Below, piece after piece: positions 33,870 through 44,448 of a stretch of 64,000 bases of DNA; positions within the stretch are counted from its first letter, which is position 1; each line of letters opens with the position of its first letter. The notes under the pieces were generated by a model. It did not search any database and was not told the DNA's origin. It worked only from the letters and a program-made list of their open reading frames with translations. Position numbers and translations under genes: made by a program. Source of the stretch: Symsagittifera roscoffensis (lineage: Eukaryota; Xenacoelomorpha; Acoela; Convolutidae); NCBI RefSeq assembly GCF_963678635.1, contig NC_087068.1:47631785-47695784 (forward strand), given 5' to 3'.

Positions 33870-34985
33870 GGATGGAAAACCGATTCACTACTGGCTTTAC
33901 AAACTACACAGACTCAATATATACTAAAAGTGTGAAATACGCGGATGTGCTCGCTACAAAGGGCCGAAACTTACCGTGAAGCAGTTTTTAGCGTAGAAAA
34001 CCTGTTTAACGGTCAAACACGATCAAAGTTTTATTTAGTTGAAAAATTTTTCTTTGGTCGAACCCAGTCGAAATGATTTTTTTTTCTGGGTCGAAACGCT
34101 TCTCGGTCAAAAAAATCCTGGGTTGAACTCCGTCGAACTTGGTCAGAATGTTTTCCCTTGGTTGATTTTGGTCAAAACATAGACAACTTGGTTCGAGACG
34201 GTGGAAGCGTACCATTTTTGGTCGAGTCGGTCGAAAGATAAATCGCGAACCTCGACTCGGGAAACAATCTTTCGTCACTTGCTGAGGGAGACCCGCAAAT
34301 GACATGCACAACCTAGTAATACCGAATACAGCGCATTTCGCCAATGTCACTAGTATAGAAGACGCTAAAGGTGATGTGGAAAACGAGTTTGAAGACAGTG
34401 TTGGCAACGTGCTCAACAGAAAGACGTAAAACGATATGAGACGCCAGGAAACTCTGTGATGTTCTTTCCTATTTCGGTCTGAAAAGAAGCTCGAAATTGT
34501 AAAAGCATTAAAAAGTCCAAAAGTTCGTAAGTAAATTACCGAATGATTTGAAAATTGCAATACGGCGATTTTGTCGTCTAGATGATAGCATTCGAATAGC
34601 AAGATAACATTAACTAACAAAATCGAGTAAAAGAGTTCCAAGCACCTTTGATATGCGTAATGCGTGATTTTGGACCGTTGAAAGTTTTTGATCTATTCAA
34701 TTGGCAATTTTTGGTGGCAAAGGAATCATTCTGCTCCCCGAGACGTTTTGATAATGAACTAGAGACTGTTTTGAGTTAAACTCATTTCATGTCTTAAATA
34801 CATTTGTGATGTTAGAAAATATCTGAATTGGTTTTGTCTTTCTTTTCTAGTTTTGCTCTTTTTGCAATGTTATTTTAAATAACAAAACTATAAAAAATTG
34901 TGTTATCAATTTTGTCATTACAACATCGAGCTAGTGATTGTAGTGAAGTAAAGCTAAAATTTTAAACCCAATACTTAAAGATATT
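33870..34985 (+). repeat. Direct repeat, copy 2 (pairs with 32,063-33,230)
   Basis: Starts at CGGGATGGAAAACCGATTCA, like copy 1 near 32,065. It has fewer GGTCGAA repeats and a one-base loss near 34,288 that breaks the plus-strand frame before N-L-V-I-P-N-T-A-H-F, which is otherwise preserved to the same TAA. The minus-strand frame here is 211 codons (34,641-34,006), broken in copy 1. Confidence 0.75.
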
Positions 34986-35497
34986 TACTTGTGTTGTATA
35001 GCTTTTGTTTAATAGTATAAAGTATCTCTAAGAACACTGGCGCATGTGAAAGAGCGTGATACTCTCAATTTCTCGTTCAGATGTTCGATTCAGAATCAAT
35101 TTTTTTTTTCGTTTTTCAAATCTAATTAACGTTTTTTTTGTCCTCTTTTTCTCTTTTTCTCTTTTTAATCGTAATGAACGTAATGAAGACTCTTATTTAG
35201 GTATTGGTGATTTTTTGCCTTTTTTAAGGAAAAATCTTAAAGTTTGTTCACACTCAAATTTGATTTTTTTGCGGTTTGAATTATGATTTCGTTTCAGGCT
35301 CAGTTCATTGTTCCCATTAAAAGAAAAACAAACTCAACTATTGAACAGAAAAACTGTAAAGGTCACGAAACGTGCTCAATTTCTAGTTCCAAAAGGAGTT
35401 TAAAACTCAGATTTGGTAGAAGAAAAAAGTAACCTATTGATCCTTTTTTTAAATCAAATTGGGTTACTTTTATCAAAGAACACCGAGCATGATTTTT
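34986..35497. other. No recognisable gene
   Basis: AT-rich, with pyrimidine-rich runs (35,090-35,170). The 76-codon frame at 35,056 is Phe/Ser/Arg-rich and unconvincing. Confidence 0.45.
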
Positions 35498-36092
35498 GGA
35501 CCAATTGAGCAATCTCCCCCCATTCTCGCGTGGGGGGGGGGGGGGGGGGATAGCTCAATAGGTTCTTGAGACATGTTTATAACCACTTGAAAATAGTTTG
35601 AATGACATGAAATCATAAAAAATATTTTCCAACGAATGTGGAAAGCCTAAATTTACGATGAAAAAGCTCTAAAGTTTCATTTAGATTGAAAAAAGAATCA
35701 ATAAAACTGGCTTAAAAAGCGACTTTTTACTTTCTTAAAATGACAAAAAAATTTTGCGAACATTATTAAGGTGCTGCGGAGAACCGTTTTTGCTATTGAG
35801 ATACAAGTCCAGAGCACCAACCCTGGTAAATTGCTTTCTTCGATGAGGCTATGGTCGCCTAAACAAAATTTTGCAAAAAAAAAAAACAATTTTTTTTTTC
35901 ATTAATTTCGATTTTTTTCAAAATTTTCCTGATGCTCATGTAAGATAAACTTCGTTCGGTCAATTGATTGCGTGCTATAAACACATCATCCATCTACTTG
36001 CGGTGCTGTTGTCTTTTTGTAGAGTTTATTCGTTTTTGCAGGGGGGGAGATAGCTCAATTGGTCATTACGAGGGGAGATTGCTCAATTGATC
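35498..36092. repeat. Four tRNA-5'-half-like motifs and an 18-G run
   Basis: The motif GGGAGATAGCTCAATTGGTC occurs with variations at 36,041-36,064 and 36,072-36,092 (plus), 35,548-35,565 (plus) and 35,498-35,521 (minus). TAGCTCAATTGG is a near-consensus tRNA A box. No B box follows. The G run is 35,532-35,549. Confidence 0.6.
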
Positions 36093-38433
36093 CTGATTTT
36101 TTCCAAACTATAGAATAAAATTTTTTAAACTAAAATTCGAATCTTAATCTTCTTTTTCATTTGTCAGTTAGCTATGTTTTGACTAATTATAGGCTTTTTG
36201 CCAATTTCTCGCCTGTGTTCGTGAAGTGAAGCTTCGCTTCTGTCTTGATTCTGCAAAATTAACTATAGTCATTTGAATTTCTGTGCTACTGAAAATTTTG
36301 TGCTACTGAAAAATAAAGAAAGTGATGAAAGTGGAAAAAATTGAATAACTAAAAAATACTTGAGGTCATGGTGTGTATTATTTTTTCATGATTTCATTTT
36401 TTCAGGCAGAATCAGACATCAATACTAGGAGTTATAGAATAGGTCGAGTTAGCCGATAACAGATATAAACGACTTAGCCGAATACTGATTGCATTAAAGA
36501 CTTAGAATCATTCATATAATTGCAATTCTTGCCTACTTTGTGGGTTTTGTCGTTTTGATCGTGCTTGCTTGAATTTATTTATTTTTTTCAAAAATTTGTT
36601 TTCTAAAAATTGAAAGAAGATTTCCCTTCTCAAAGAACTGAAGCACAAAAAAAGTTCAAATCCGTTACAAAATGCAATTAAACGTAAAAGTGGAGAAAAG
36701 CTTTAAAAATTTACTATTATTTAAAACCATTTTGCATTTTACTGACAGTTCCGGTGTTTTCTTCTTTGAATTCTATTCGATATTATGTTAATTCACTGTT
36801 TATTATTAAAAAATGTTAGCGAATGCTCAGCAAGTAGCAGAAAATCTCTAAGCCACATTTATCATTGCAAAAAGAAATTGTAGGAAAAAGTTACAAGAAC
36901 AAACATCGCCCTGCGTCATTTTTTCTTATCATTTCGAAAAGTGGTCAGATAAAAAGGTTTTGTGCGGTATAATTATATGTTGCTAGAATTGGCAATTGAA
37001 CTCTTTGAAAAACTCACGGTAGTGATTATCAGCTAAAACAAATTATTATCAGGAGGAATTATTTGAGCCTTTGATTGGTCTCCTCTGCAGCCTCTGCCGT
37101 TTTCTCTCTTTTGTTGGCAAAGTGCTGCTTTGTTGCGGTATAAGAGTTTTCAGTCGGAACAAATCTTTTTAACGATACGATTACAGATTTGTTTTTATTG
37201 TTTTTATAAATTAGTGGTTTTTTGTTTACAATTGATTTAATTTGGAACATTATAAATAAAAGTGTTCTCGGGTTGTTTACCCTTCCGATAAGCAAAGATA
37301 TGGCAATCGGATACAAAACTTTTTTTCCTGTAAAAACCTTTGTTAGCAAAATTGTCAACATTAGAAGGGAAAATTTAGGATCGGTTCATATTAAATTTAA
37401 ATTTCTTGCGTCTCCAGCAAACTTGGTCCTGAGTTGACGCATACGCATGGGACTACAAAGGTCTGGATCCGAATCTGACCGAACCAATTTTTTGTAAACA
37501 TGATGTATTCCGTTTCAAAAAAAATTGTTGTCTTATTATTGTTCGCTTATGTTTTTTTGGCTTAGCCGCCACATCGTAAAATTGATTTTTTTTGTACGCT
37601 ATTTACATTGTAGTTGCTTTTAGCGTTCCGACTTACTTCTGCTGTGTTTTTCATTAACTCTGAACTTGTACATTGTCTTTTTTGTTTATTTTTACTTAAA
37701 ATTTTCTTCTATTCAAATTTATTACTTTTCGGCTGACTTCAGCTATTTTTCATCAGCTTACTTCGGCTATTTTCTATTTTTCACCGGCTAAGTGTCCTAA
37801 TTTTGAGTCGTTTAAAGAGAATATAATTTTTATGCTCAACTCTGGACTTCAGAAATTGCTAAAAATTTTTGAATATACATTACAAAAAAGTTGCCAAAAA
37901 AATTCGACTTGAGCTGGGACCTGTTTTTTTTTTGCAAACTAGATTTTTTCAATTTTTTCGGACTAATGTTTTTCTTTTGTTTGTCGGCTGAACTCCCGTT
38001 GCACCGAGCTCTTTTGGATGGTTTAGTTTTCTTTTAATTTAGTGATTGCTTTTCTAAACCCCATTGGTAGAGGTAATTGACTTACAAGTTTTTTTGCAGA
38101 ATGTTATCTTGGTTTTAAAAAGTCTTAATGAAAATTTTTCAAATGAAAAAGTTTTTTTTGTTAGTTTTTTTGTGAAATTTTTGCTGCCGTGGTTAATTTG
38201 CTGGAAATTTTGAGCTTGTGATTAGCAAGCAATATCATTTTAAAGATTTGATTTTGCCTGTGAAACTTCTGTGAAACCATTTTTTTTGGCTCAGCGGGTG
38301 TACGCTCAAGAATGGTCGGCTTTGTTACCTCTGTGTAAGTTTTGTTTCGATGCAAAATTAATTAACAATTGTCTTGTTCAGTTTTTCTAACATATCTAGC
38401 AAAGCTATCCTCGAAATTTTCAATGTTTATTTA

Positions 38434-38435
<2 letters not shown>
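36093..38435. other. Long stretch without a recognisable gene
   Basis: AT-rich with short frames on both strands (up to 100 codons, minus, 37,361-37,059). No domains recognised. Confidence 0.5.

Positions 38436-38484
<49 letters not shown>
38436..38484. repeat. (AT)n microsatellite
   Basis: About 24 uninterrupted AT dinucleotides. Confidence 0.95.
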
Positions 38485-38488
<4 letters not shown>

Positions 38489-39099
38489 TCAGAAAAAAAG
38501 TCCTCTTTCAAAATTCACATCAAGGAAACTCAACAATGTTTTTACAAAAAACGACAGCCTGTAGCCTTTTTATTTGAAAGAACATGTACAAATTATGTTC
38601 ATTCAATTGCCACCGTGCTAACCGATTGCTCCAAAAAGTGATAATATTTTCATAATTGGCATTGCGTGTCAGTGGAACATTTGGGTAGAACACTTGCCTT
38701 TTTCGATAAATTTAGTGCATTTATGTAGTCATTGCCTATTTGCTTACAAGAAAGAAGAAGAGTTTTTTTTATTCTGTATCTAACTAATTACTGTCTGTAC
38801 TTGTTGTAAGGTTCGCATTAGGTTTTTGAGAACTTGTCAAGAATGTTTTGCCTTAATTTTGCTGTTTTTTTCTCTAGATTGGGTTTTTGCTGGTATCTCA
38901 ACTTTTCAGGAGCCAGAGTAAAGCGCCGATATAAGTTTTTGTGAACTTTTTCGAAACATTTTTTCTCACAAATTTTGTTGACTTTTGATTTTTTTTGTTG
39001 CTTAGCTTAGCCTTTGAATTCAGTATTTTATTCAGGCTAATCATTAAAAAAGAGAGAACATTGAAGCTATTAATCTCATTGAAAAGTTGAAAACTTTTT
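38485..39099. other. No recognisable gene
   Basis: AT-rich spacer between the AT microsatellite and the fold-back element. Confidence 0.45.
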
Positions 39100-39263
39100 T
39101 TGCTCGGTATTCTGTTGGCTTTTACAATTTTGTTGGTGTAAAATTTTCCGAAGTGAAAAGATGTGCTATAAAAACTGCACCTATCCAGTTTTTATAGACA
39201 TCCTTTCACTTTTAAACATTTTACACCAACAATAATGTAAGAGCCACTAAAATGCCGACCACA
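39100..39263. repeat. Fold-back (long hairpin) element
   Basis: The left arm 39,117-39,177 is largely the reverse complement of 39,186-39,245, separated by an 8-nt loop (39,178-39,185). Similarity extends about 17 bp further on each side, for arms near 77 bp. No gene inside. It could be a small fold-back MITE or a hairpin RNA precursor. Confidence 0.75.
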
Positions 39264-40432
39264 ACTTTAAATCAACAACTTTAAACAAAAAAGACAAAAT
39301 TACCAACCCAAACCAAATATTAAAACAAGAATAGCCGGTTACAGTCAAATAGCACGGAACGTTTTAGTTTTAATGAAATCAAAAAACTTTCAAATTATGT
39401 TCGTTTTCTTATCCGTGGTGCGATGAAAGGATCTGAACGACAAACTAGAACTTACTATTTGACAGCCATAGTAAATTAGAGAAATTGGGCAACAGTTTTT
39501 GCAGAAAAAGGACTAGAAAAATGAAAAAATGTATATTGAATTATCAAAAAAATATATTCAAGTTTTTGTGCAGAAATTGTTTGAATTTTTGAACTTTTTG
39601 ATTCCCAAAATGCTGTCCAAAAAACTCCAAAAAACAAATACAGTCGAGTAAATCATAGTTTTCACGGCTTAAATTAAGCATAAATACGCTATTGTAAGCC
39701 TGATTGCTCGCTTTACTCGCTCAAAGTTAGACGAAATATCAGAAAATTCAAACCGATTTTTCTCGATACTGGGGAATCTTTTTAAAATTACGAAAACACA
39801 CCGGAATACAAAGTTTCTACCCATTTTCAATAGTCGGAACAATAAGTTCTGTTATCGCAATCAATCAAATTGGTGCCCTAAGATTGCTCTATCAACTTTT
39901 AATTTCAGCAACTCATATATTTAAACTCACTGATAGCTGAAATATCCGTAGTTCACATAACCGTAATTCAGTTCAAAAGATAAGCTTATTTTTGACCCGA
40001 AAAATGAAGGCGTTTACGTTTTTAAATTGATTTAAAATTTACAGATGCTCTGGCTTTGGCAAACATAAGAAGTAGTCTTGTTTTGGTTTCAAACATAATT
40101 TTTCAGCAAAAAAGTGAGCTAAATTTTTCACATAAAGGGAGTTTATTTATTAAAAATGTATATCGCATTTCAACGGTAGATGTTTTGTTATCTACCTGGT
40201 CCAAATTGGCTTTAATAGCAGAAAAATTAGGAACTGACTGTTGAGAGTCAAGTCCTACTAGAGGGTATTGTTCTCATACTGGACTTAATTGGACTCGAAA
40301 CAGCTATCGAGAAATGTAAACTCAGTTTTTTGAGCCAATTAATTTTTAATATTTTCCCTGCTTTTTGATCTAGTTGCTAAAACGAATTTCCCTTTTGAAT
40401 AATTTGAGTTGCGATCCTTTTTGTCGCTCAAA
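39264..40432. other. No recognisable gene
   Basis: Sequence upstream of the candidate signal-peptide exon. It may contain that gene's promoter, but no definite element was identified. Confidence 0.4.
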
Positions 40433-40554
40433 ATGGGTTTACTGAAAAACTCAAATTTAGCAGTTTTTCTGAACTTAATATTTGTGGCAAACTGTTGCTA
40501 TGTATGTGAACCCGACAAAATTCGGGTACCTTCGCCCAAACTAAGAGTTATCAG
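40433..40554 (+). CDS. First coding exon of a candidate secreted host protein (signal peptide)
   Basis: ATG at 40,433 opens 40 codons. A polar start (M-G-L-L-K-N-S-N) leads into a hydrophobic core (L-A-V-F-L-N-L-I-F-V-A) and then C-C-Y-V-C, a textbook secretory signal with cleavage near the Cys-rich stretch. It continues E-P-D-K-I-R-V-P and ends exactly at a strong donor (CAG|GTAAGG). The exon leaves phase 2, which matches the PAN-like exon at 43,148. The two would encode a small secreted apple-domain protein, or the ends of a larger one. An upstream 5' UTR exon is possible. Confidence 0.55.
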
Positions 40555-41057
40555 GTAAGGAAAACAATCTTCACAACAAAGATTAACAGGACTTATGTCC
40601 AAATTTGGCTTATGTTGATACCAAAAGCCTTAAAATTAAACAGGCAAAAGAATAATTGATTTTCAGGACAAAAACATGTCCAAATGTACAAAACATTTAC
40701 TATTAACGCGACTAAATAAAATTTAATACTTAATTATGTTTAGTACTACCACTTAATTAAAATTAGTACTAATTAAATTTAGTACTTTAACTTAAGTATT
40801 TCTACAGATCAACTTTCAGGTGTTTCAGATGTCTCCATGATTTTAATGATTATGGTGATACAAAAAAGTCACAGATTTCAGCCGGTCCAATTTTAATATC
40901 ATCAGAAAACAATGAAGTCTTATAACTAATTTTCAAGTGCCATAGGAGTGTGAAACAGCTCTGAGCTTACTCAAAAGGTCAATAGAATATTGCTACTACA
41001 GGGCTTCATTTTAACAACTTCATGAAAGTATCAGGAAATTTGCGTTTTTTTTAATCA

Positions 41058-42270
41058 GACAAATTTCGACTTTTTAACTAGCCATTTTTGACGGAATTTT
41101 TTTTATATCATTTAATAGGTATTCTTGTCTTGAATTGAATTTAAACCTTAAAAGGCAGTCGGAAGTTTCAGAGCTTCGCTCTGATACGAGCATTCTTGTT
41201 AATATTGTTCTGACTTTCGATACGAAAGTAACGGAATATTTGTGCTCGGGGTGGGTTTTTTTTCTTCAGACAAATTTCGACTTTTTAACTAGCCATTTTT
41301 GACGGAATTTTTTTTATATCATTCGAAAAGTTTTGTTGTCTTGAGCTTAAATTTGAAAAGAACTTTTACCTGTGATCATTTTTTGTAAAGTTATGAGGGT
41401 TTAAAGATTGCCATTTTGAACAATTTGGGACAATTAACGTGCGATATAATTCGCGCTATTAGTGCGTAAGCGGAGATTTAATCCGTCTTTTTAATCGTTC
41501 CAAATTGGTTGAACGAAGCTTATTTGCCATAATTGATTTGTTACAAGGAACAAAATCTATCTTTTTATACTTTATATGGCGTGTGGGAGGATGAATTTCA
41601 TAAAAACTTTCAAATTTAAAAAAAAATCATTTTATTTAATTTCATTAAATTTTTTAATGTTATACTGCTGCTCCATAAACCTTAAAAGGCAGTCGGAAGT
41701 TTCAGAGCTTCGCTCTGATACGAGCATTCTTGTTAATATTGTTCTGACTTTCGATACGAAAGTAACGGAATATTTGTGCTCGGGGTGGGTTTTTTTTCTT
41801 CAGACAAATTTCGACTTTTTAACTAGCCATTTTTGACGGAATTTTTTTTATATCATTCGAAAAGTTTTGTTGTCTTGAGCTTAAATTTGAAAAGAACTTT
41901 TACCTATGATCATTTTTCGTAAAGTTACGGGGGTTTAAAGATTGCCATTTTGGCCAATTTGGGACAATTAACGCGCGATATAATTCGCGCTATTAACGCG
42001 TGAGCGGAGAGTTAATCTGTCTTAGAAATCGTTCCAAATTGGTTGAAAGAAGCTTATTTGCCATAATTGATTTGTTACAAGTAGCGAAGTCTATCCCTTT
42101 ATACTTAATATGGCGTGTGGGGGGATGATTTTCATTAAAAAAACTCAAATTTTAGACAAAAAAACTTCATTTTGTTTTATATCATTTAATTTCTTAAATG
42201 TTATTACTGCTCCATAAACATTAAAAGGCGGTCGGAACATTCAGGGCTTCGCCCTGATATGAGCACTCTT
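41058..42270. repeat. 533-bp tandem repeat with a conserved hairpin
   Basis: Full units start at about 41,143 and 41,677, a third partial unit is at 42,214-42,270, and a partial block precedes the first (41,058-41,115). Each unit starts AAACCTTAAAAGGC(A/G)GTCGG and carries a perfect hairpin: CAGAGC-TTC-GCTCTG in units 1 and 2, CAGGGC-TTC-GCCCTG in unit 3. A second palindrome (ACTTTCG-ATA-CGAAAGT) follows in units 1 and 2. Confidence 0.85.
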
Positions 42271-42451
42271 GTTATTTTTATTATCAATAAAAATTCCATG
42301 GGAGAGTCCGTGAGGGTTCATCGACTCTCTGAGATGATTTTCAAGTTGGTAAGTTTCTTATTAAATTTCTGCAGTTGTACTGTACACAATCACAATGCAT
42401 TTTCCAAGTGTAGGTAACATGTTCATCAAAATATGAGTGAAATAATTCTAG

Positions 42452-42575
42452 AACCATCGAAGAAAGCCTTTCTTGAGAGAACCAATATCTGTACTGTCAA
42501 AATAACTTGTGGTGCTAAATTTGCAAGTCGAGTCGAACGAAACCAGAAGTTCTGTTCACATAGCTTCAACTTTGG
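42452..42575 (+). CDS. Candidate Cys-containing exon (EGF-like, first half)
   Basis: After an acceptor TTCTAG|AA a frame opens with P-S-K-K-A-F-L-E-R and three cysteines (N-I-C, I-T-C, K-F-C). It can end at a GTACCTG donor in phase 1. With the next exon it would give six cysteines. Base composition is less AT-biased than the surroundings. The splice calls are by eye. Confidence 0.35.
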
Positions 42576-42997
42576 GCGTTGTACCTGAAACAAACTAGAA
42601 GATAAATAGATCGGAAAAAAATCAAAATTAAATGGCATTTTAAAATGATTCGAATTGCCCTATTTAAATGCCCTATCACTGGAAAAAAAACACACTTTGA
42701 TTATAGTCGTGAAATTAAAAAATTAAAACAAGGATAAGAAAATGCTACGACCTTGTCGACAAGAACCAGAATTTTTTATAAACTCAGTCAGGGGCAGATC
42801 TAGGATTTTCTCAAGGGGGGATGAGGGGAGGGCATTTTTGGTCTCTTTTTGGAAGGTTTTGACCCAAATTTGAGTTTTTTCGACGCGCGCTCTCCCTCAA
42901 ATTTAAGTTATATTGGCGCCCCCCCCCCAAAAAAAAACAAAAAACTCCGCCCCTGTACTCTGTTATTTTTTTAATCATAGCTTTTTTCATCGCCCAG

Positions 42998-43095
42998 CAA
43001 ACTTCTGGGTACCACTCACATTCTCTAAAGTTTGTAGATGTAGAGAAAAATTTGTTGGTCAGGATTGCAATTCAATTAATTATTATAATAATCAA
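42998..43095 (+). CDS. Candidate EGF-like exon, second half
   Basis: After CATCGCCCAG an open frame reads to V-C-R-C-R-E-K-F-V-G-Q-D-C. This is the C-x-C-x4-F-x-G-x2-C end typical of EGF repeats. Entry phase 1 matches 42,452-42,575. Another frame is also open across the exon, which weakens the call. The only GT downstream (CAA|GTCTAA, 43,096) gives a 52-bp intron to the PAN exon but the wrong phase. Confidence 0.35.
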
Positions 43096-43147
43096 GTCTA
43101 AAATTAAACCGACAGAGCAAATTCATTATTTCGTTTGTTTGTCTTAG

Positions 43148-43373
43148 TTTCGGACCGACAAATAAAATTGTGAGCAGTTCTGAAATGCTGTCAGATTTCA
43201 TAATTGAGACCAAGGACGGAGTAGTGAGCGAAGACTTGTGTGGGAGCATGTGTCTATTTCATTCCGAGTGCAAGTCGCTCAACTTCAACACGCGAACAAA
43301 GAGGTGCAACTTACTAGCCACCGACGTCAACCTCAAAAACATCACAGGTCTGCATCTGTTTATGTTGAAGTAA
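43148..43373 (+). CDS. Candidate terminal exon with PAN/apple-like domain
   Basis: A pyrimidine-rich acceptor (TTTGTCTTAG) opens a frame that runs 75 codons to TAA at 43,371. Cysteines in L-C-G-S-M-C-L-F-H-S-E-C-K-S-L-N-F, then R-C-N-L-L, follow the apple/PAN pattern (C-x3-C-x5-C, then F and a later C-x-L). GC content is clearly higher than the neighbourhood, as for coding sequence. The exon begins in phase 2 and fits the signal-peptide exon at 40,433. Apple domains mediate protein or carbohydrate binding outside cells; the ligand is unknown. Confidence 0.5.
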
Positions 43374-43429
43374 CGTACCTTGAAACTTGAAACAAGCAAT
43401 GCCCGCACCGAGCGCCCATATATCATAAT

Positions 43430-44290
43430 CGATTATATTGTCCGCTTATAGTCACTATCTATAAAATTACAAAATAAGTGATTAAAGCGCATCAAAAATG
43501 GATTGTAATTCTAATGTTTTTTTAATCTCAATATAATCCAATATAAATGATTTTAATTTATTATATTGGGTTTTTTGAGAGTTTATCAATGAATTGTACT
43601 GTTTTTTTTTAAATTTCCCATTTAGTGCAGTTGCTACATATCCTGTCTCCTTATTTTTCTACATTTCACACTTTATATTTAACTTTGATTTTAATTTTAT
43701 TTTTACCAAAATTGCCACTCGCCCAACCACGAAAGCCTCTCCCGTTCAAGTGAAGGGAGTAATGTTTGAGAGTGAAGGGAGTTTAATTGTTGATTCCAAT
43801 GGTTGAACCCCTGAACCCCCAGTGTATCCCCCCTCAATCCTCCCGCTCTTCACGCGCATATGGTAAATTGGTAAATTAGGGGGGTTCATAACACATTTTG
43901 TAAAACTAGAGCGCGGAGGGTAAACATAGGGATGTGGTTTGAAATTGTACCTTTCTTGCTCTTGCAAAACTTGCAAAGTTTCTGCAAAATAAAAAAATTT
44001 AGTTAAAAAAAATTGGGGATTATTAATTAAAATGGATTATAAAACATTTTAAAAAAAATAATATTCAATTATAATGGATTATCTTGACAAAAGTGAATTA
44101 ATTTCAGTGCTAAAAAACGGATTATTTGCGATTATAAGGGATTACAATGATTTTTTTCAGAAAAGAATCAGTAATAAGACATAATAATCGATTTCGTGGT
44201 CTACTTTTTGCATTAACGGATAGAAAAATACATACACGGATGGGTCCCAAATCCAGGATTCTATGTATTAAGATTAGGGATAGATTTTCC
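43430..44290. repeat. Dispersed repeat, left copy (pairs with 59,744-60,482)
   Basis: Segments 43,744-43,990 and 44,010-44,230 align in the same orientation with 59,880-60,130 and 60,130-60,360. Shared text includes ATGGTAAATTGGTAAA and TTTCTGCAAAATAA. Repeated TATAATGGATTA-type words suggest the element is built of short palindromic units. No protein is encoded. Confidence 0.65.
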
Positions 44291-44448
44291 AAAAACATGT
44301 TCAGAAAAAAAAAGAAGTAATACAAAATTAGAAAAATCAACCAATGACGCGGCAGTAAAAAATGTATTTCCTTTCAGCTTAACTATTTTATTTTCACTCT
44401 AAAATCAGTTAAAAAGTTGGGAGGGATATAGTTGCATAGTGCCGTTCA

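Larger units (their letters stand above)
40555..43147 (+). other. Putative 2.6-kb intron holding a tandem repeat and possible exons
   Basis: Lies between the signal-peptide donor and the PAN-exon acceptor (TTTGTCTTAG). It contains the 533-bp tandem repeat and two Cys-containing candidate exons (42,452-42,575 and 42,998-43,095). Those exons match each other in phase 1 but not the phase-2 flanks, so they may be alternative, belong to another transcript, or not be real. Confidence 0.4.

Noticed and set aside
34006-34641. 211-codon minus-strand frame as a gene
   Set aside because: Largely built on the GGTCGAA array, broken by a frameshift in the sister copy, and the plus strand has competing preserved frames. 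Kept only as part of the repeat description.
41143-41240. Hammerhead-like ribozyme in the 533-bp repeat
   Set aside because: A CTGATACGAG string and a CGAAAG palindrome recall the motif, but the conserved core order and stem arrangement are not met.
42298-42349. Short exon starting ATG and ending at GTAAGT
   Set aside because: The frame is open and the donor good, but the phase does not match any neighbouring candidate exon and it adjoins the tandem repeat.
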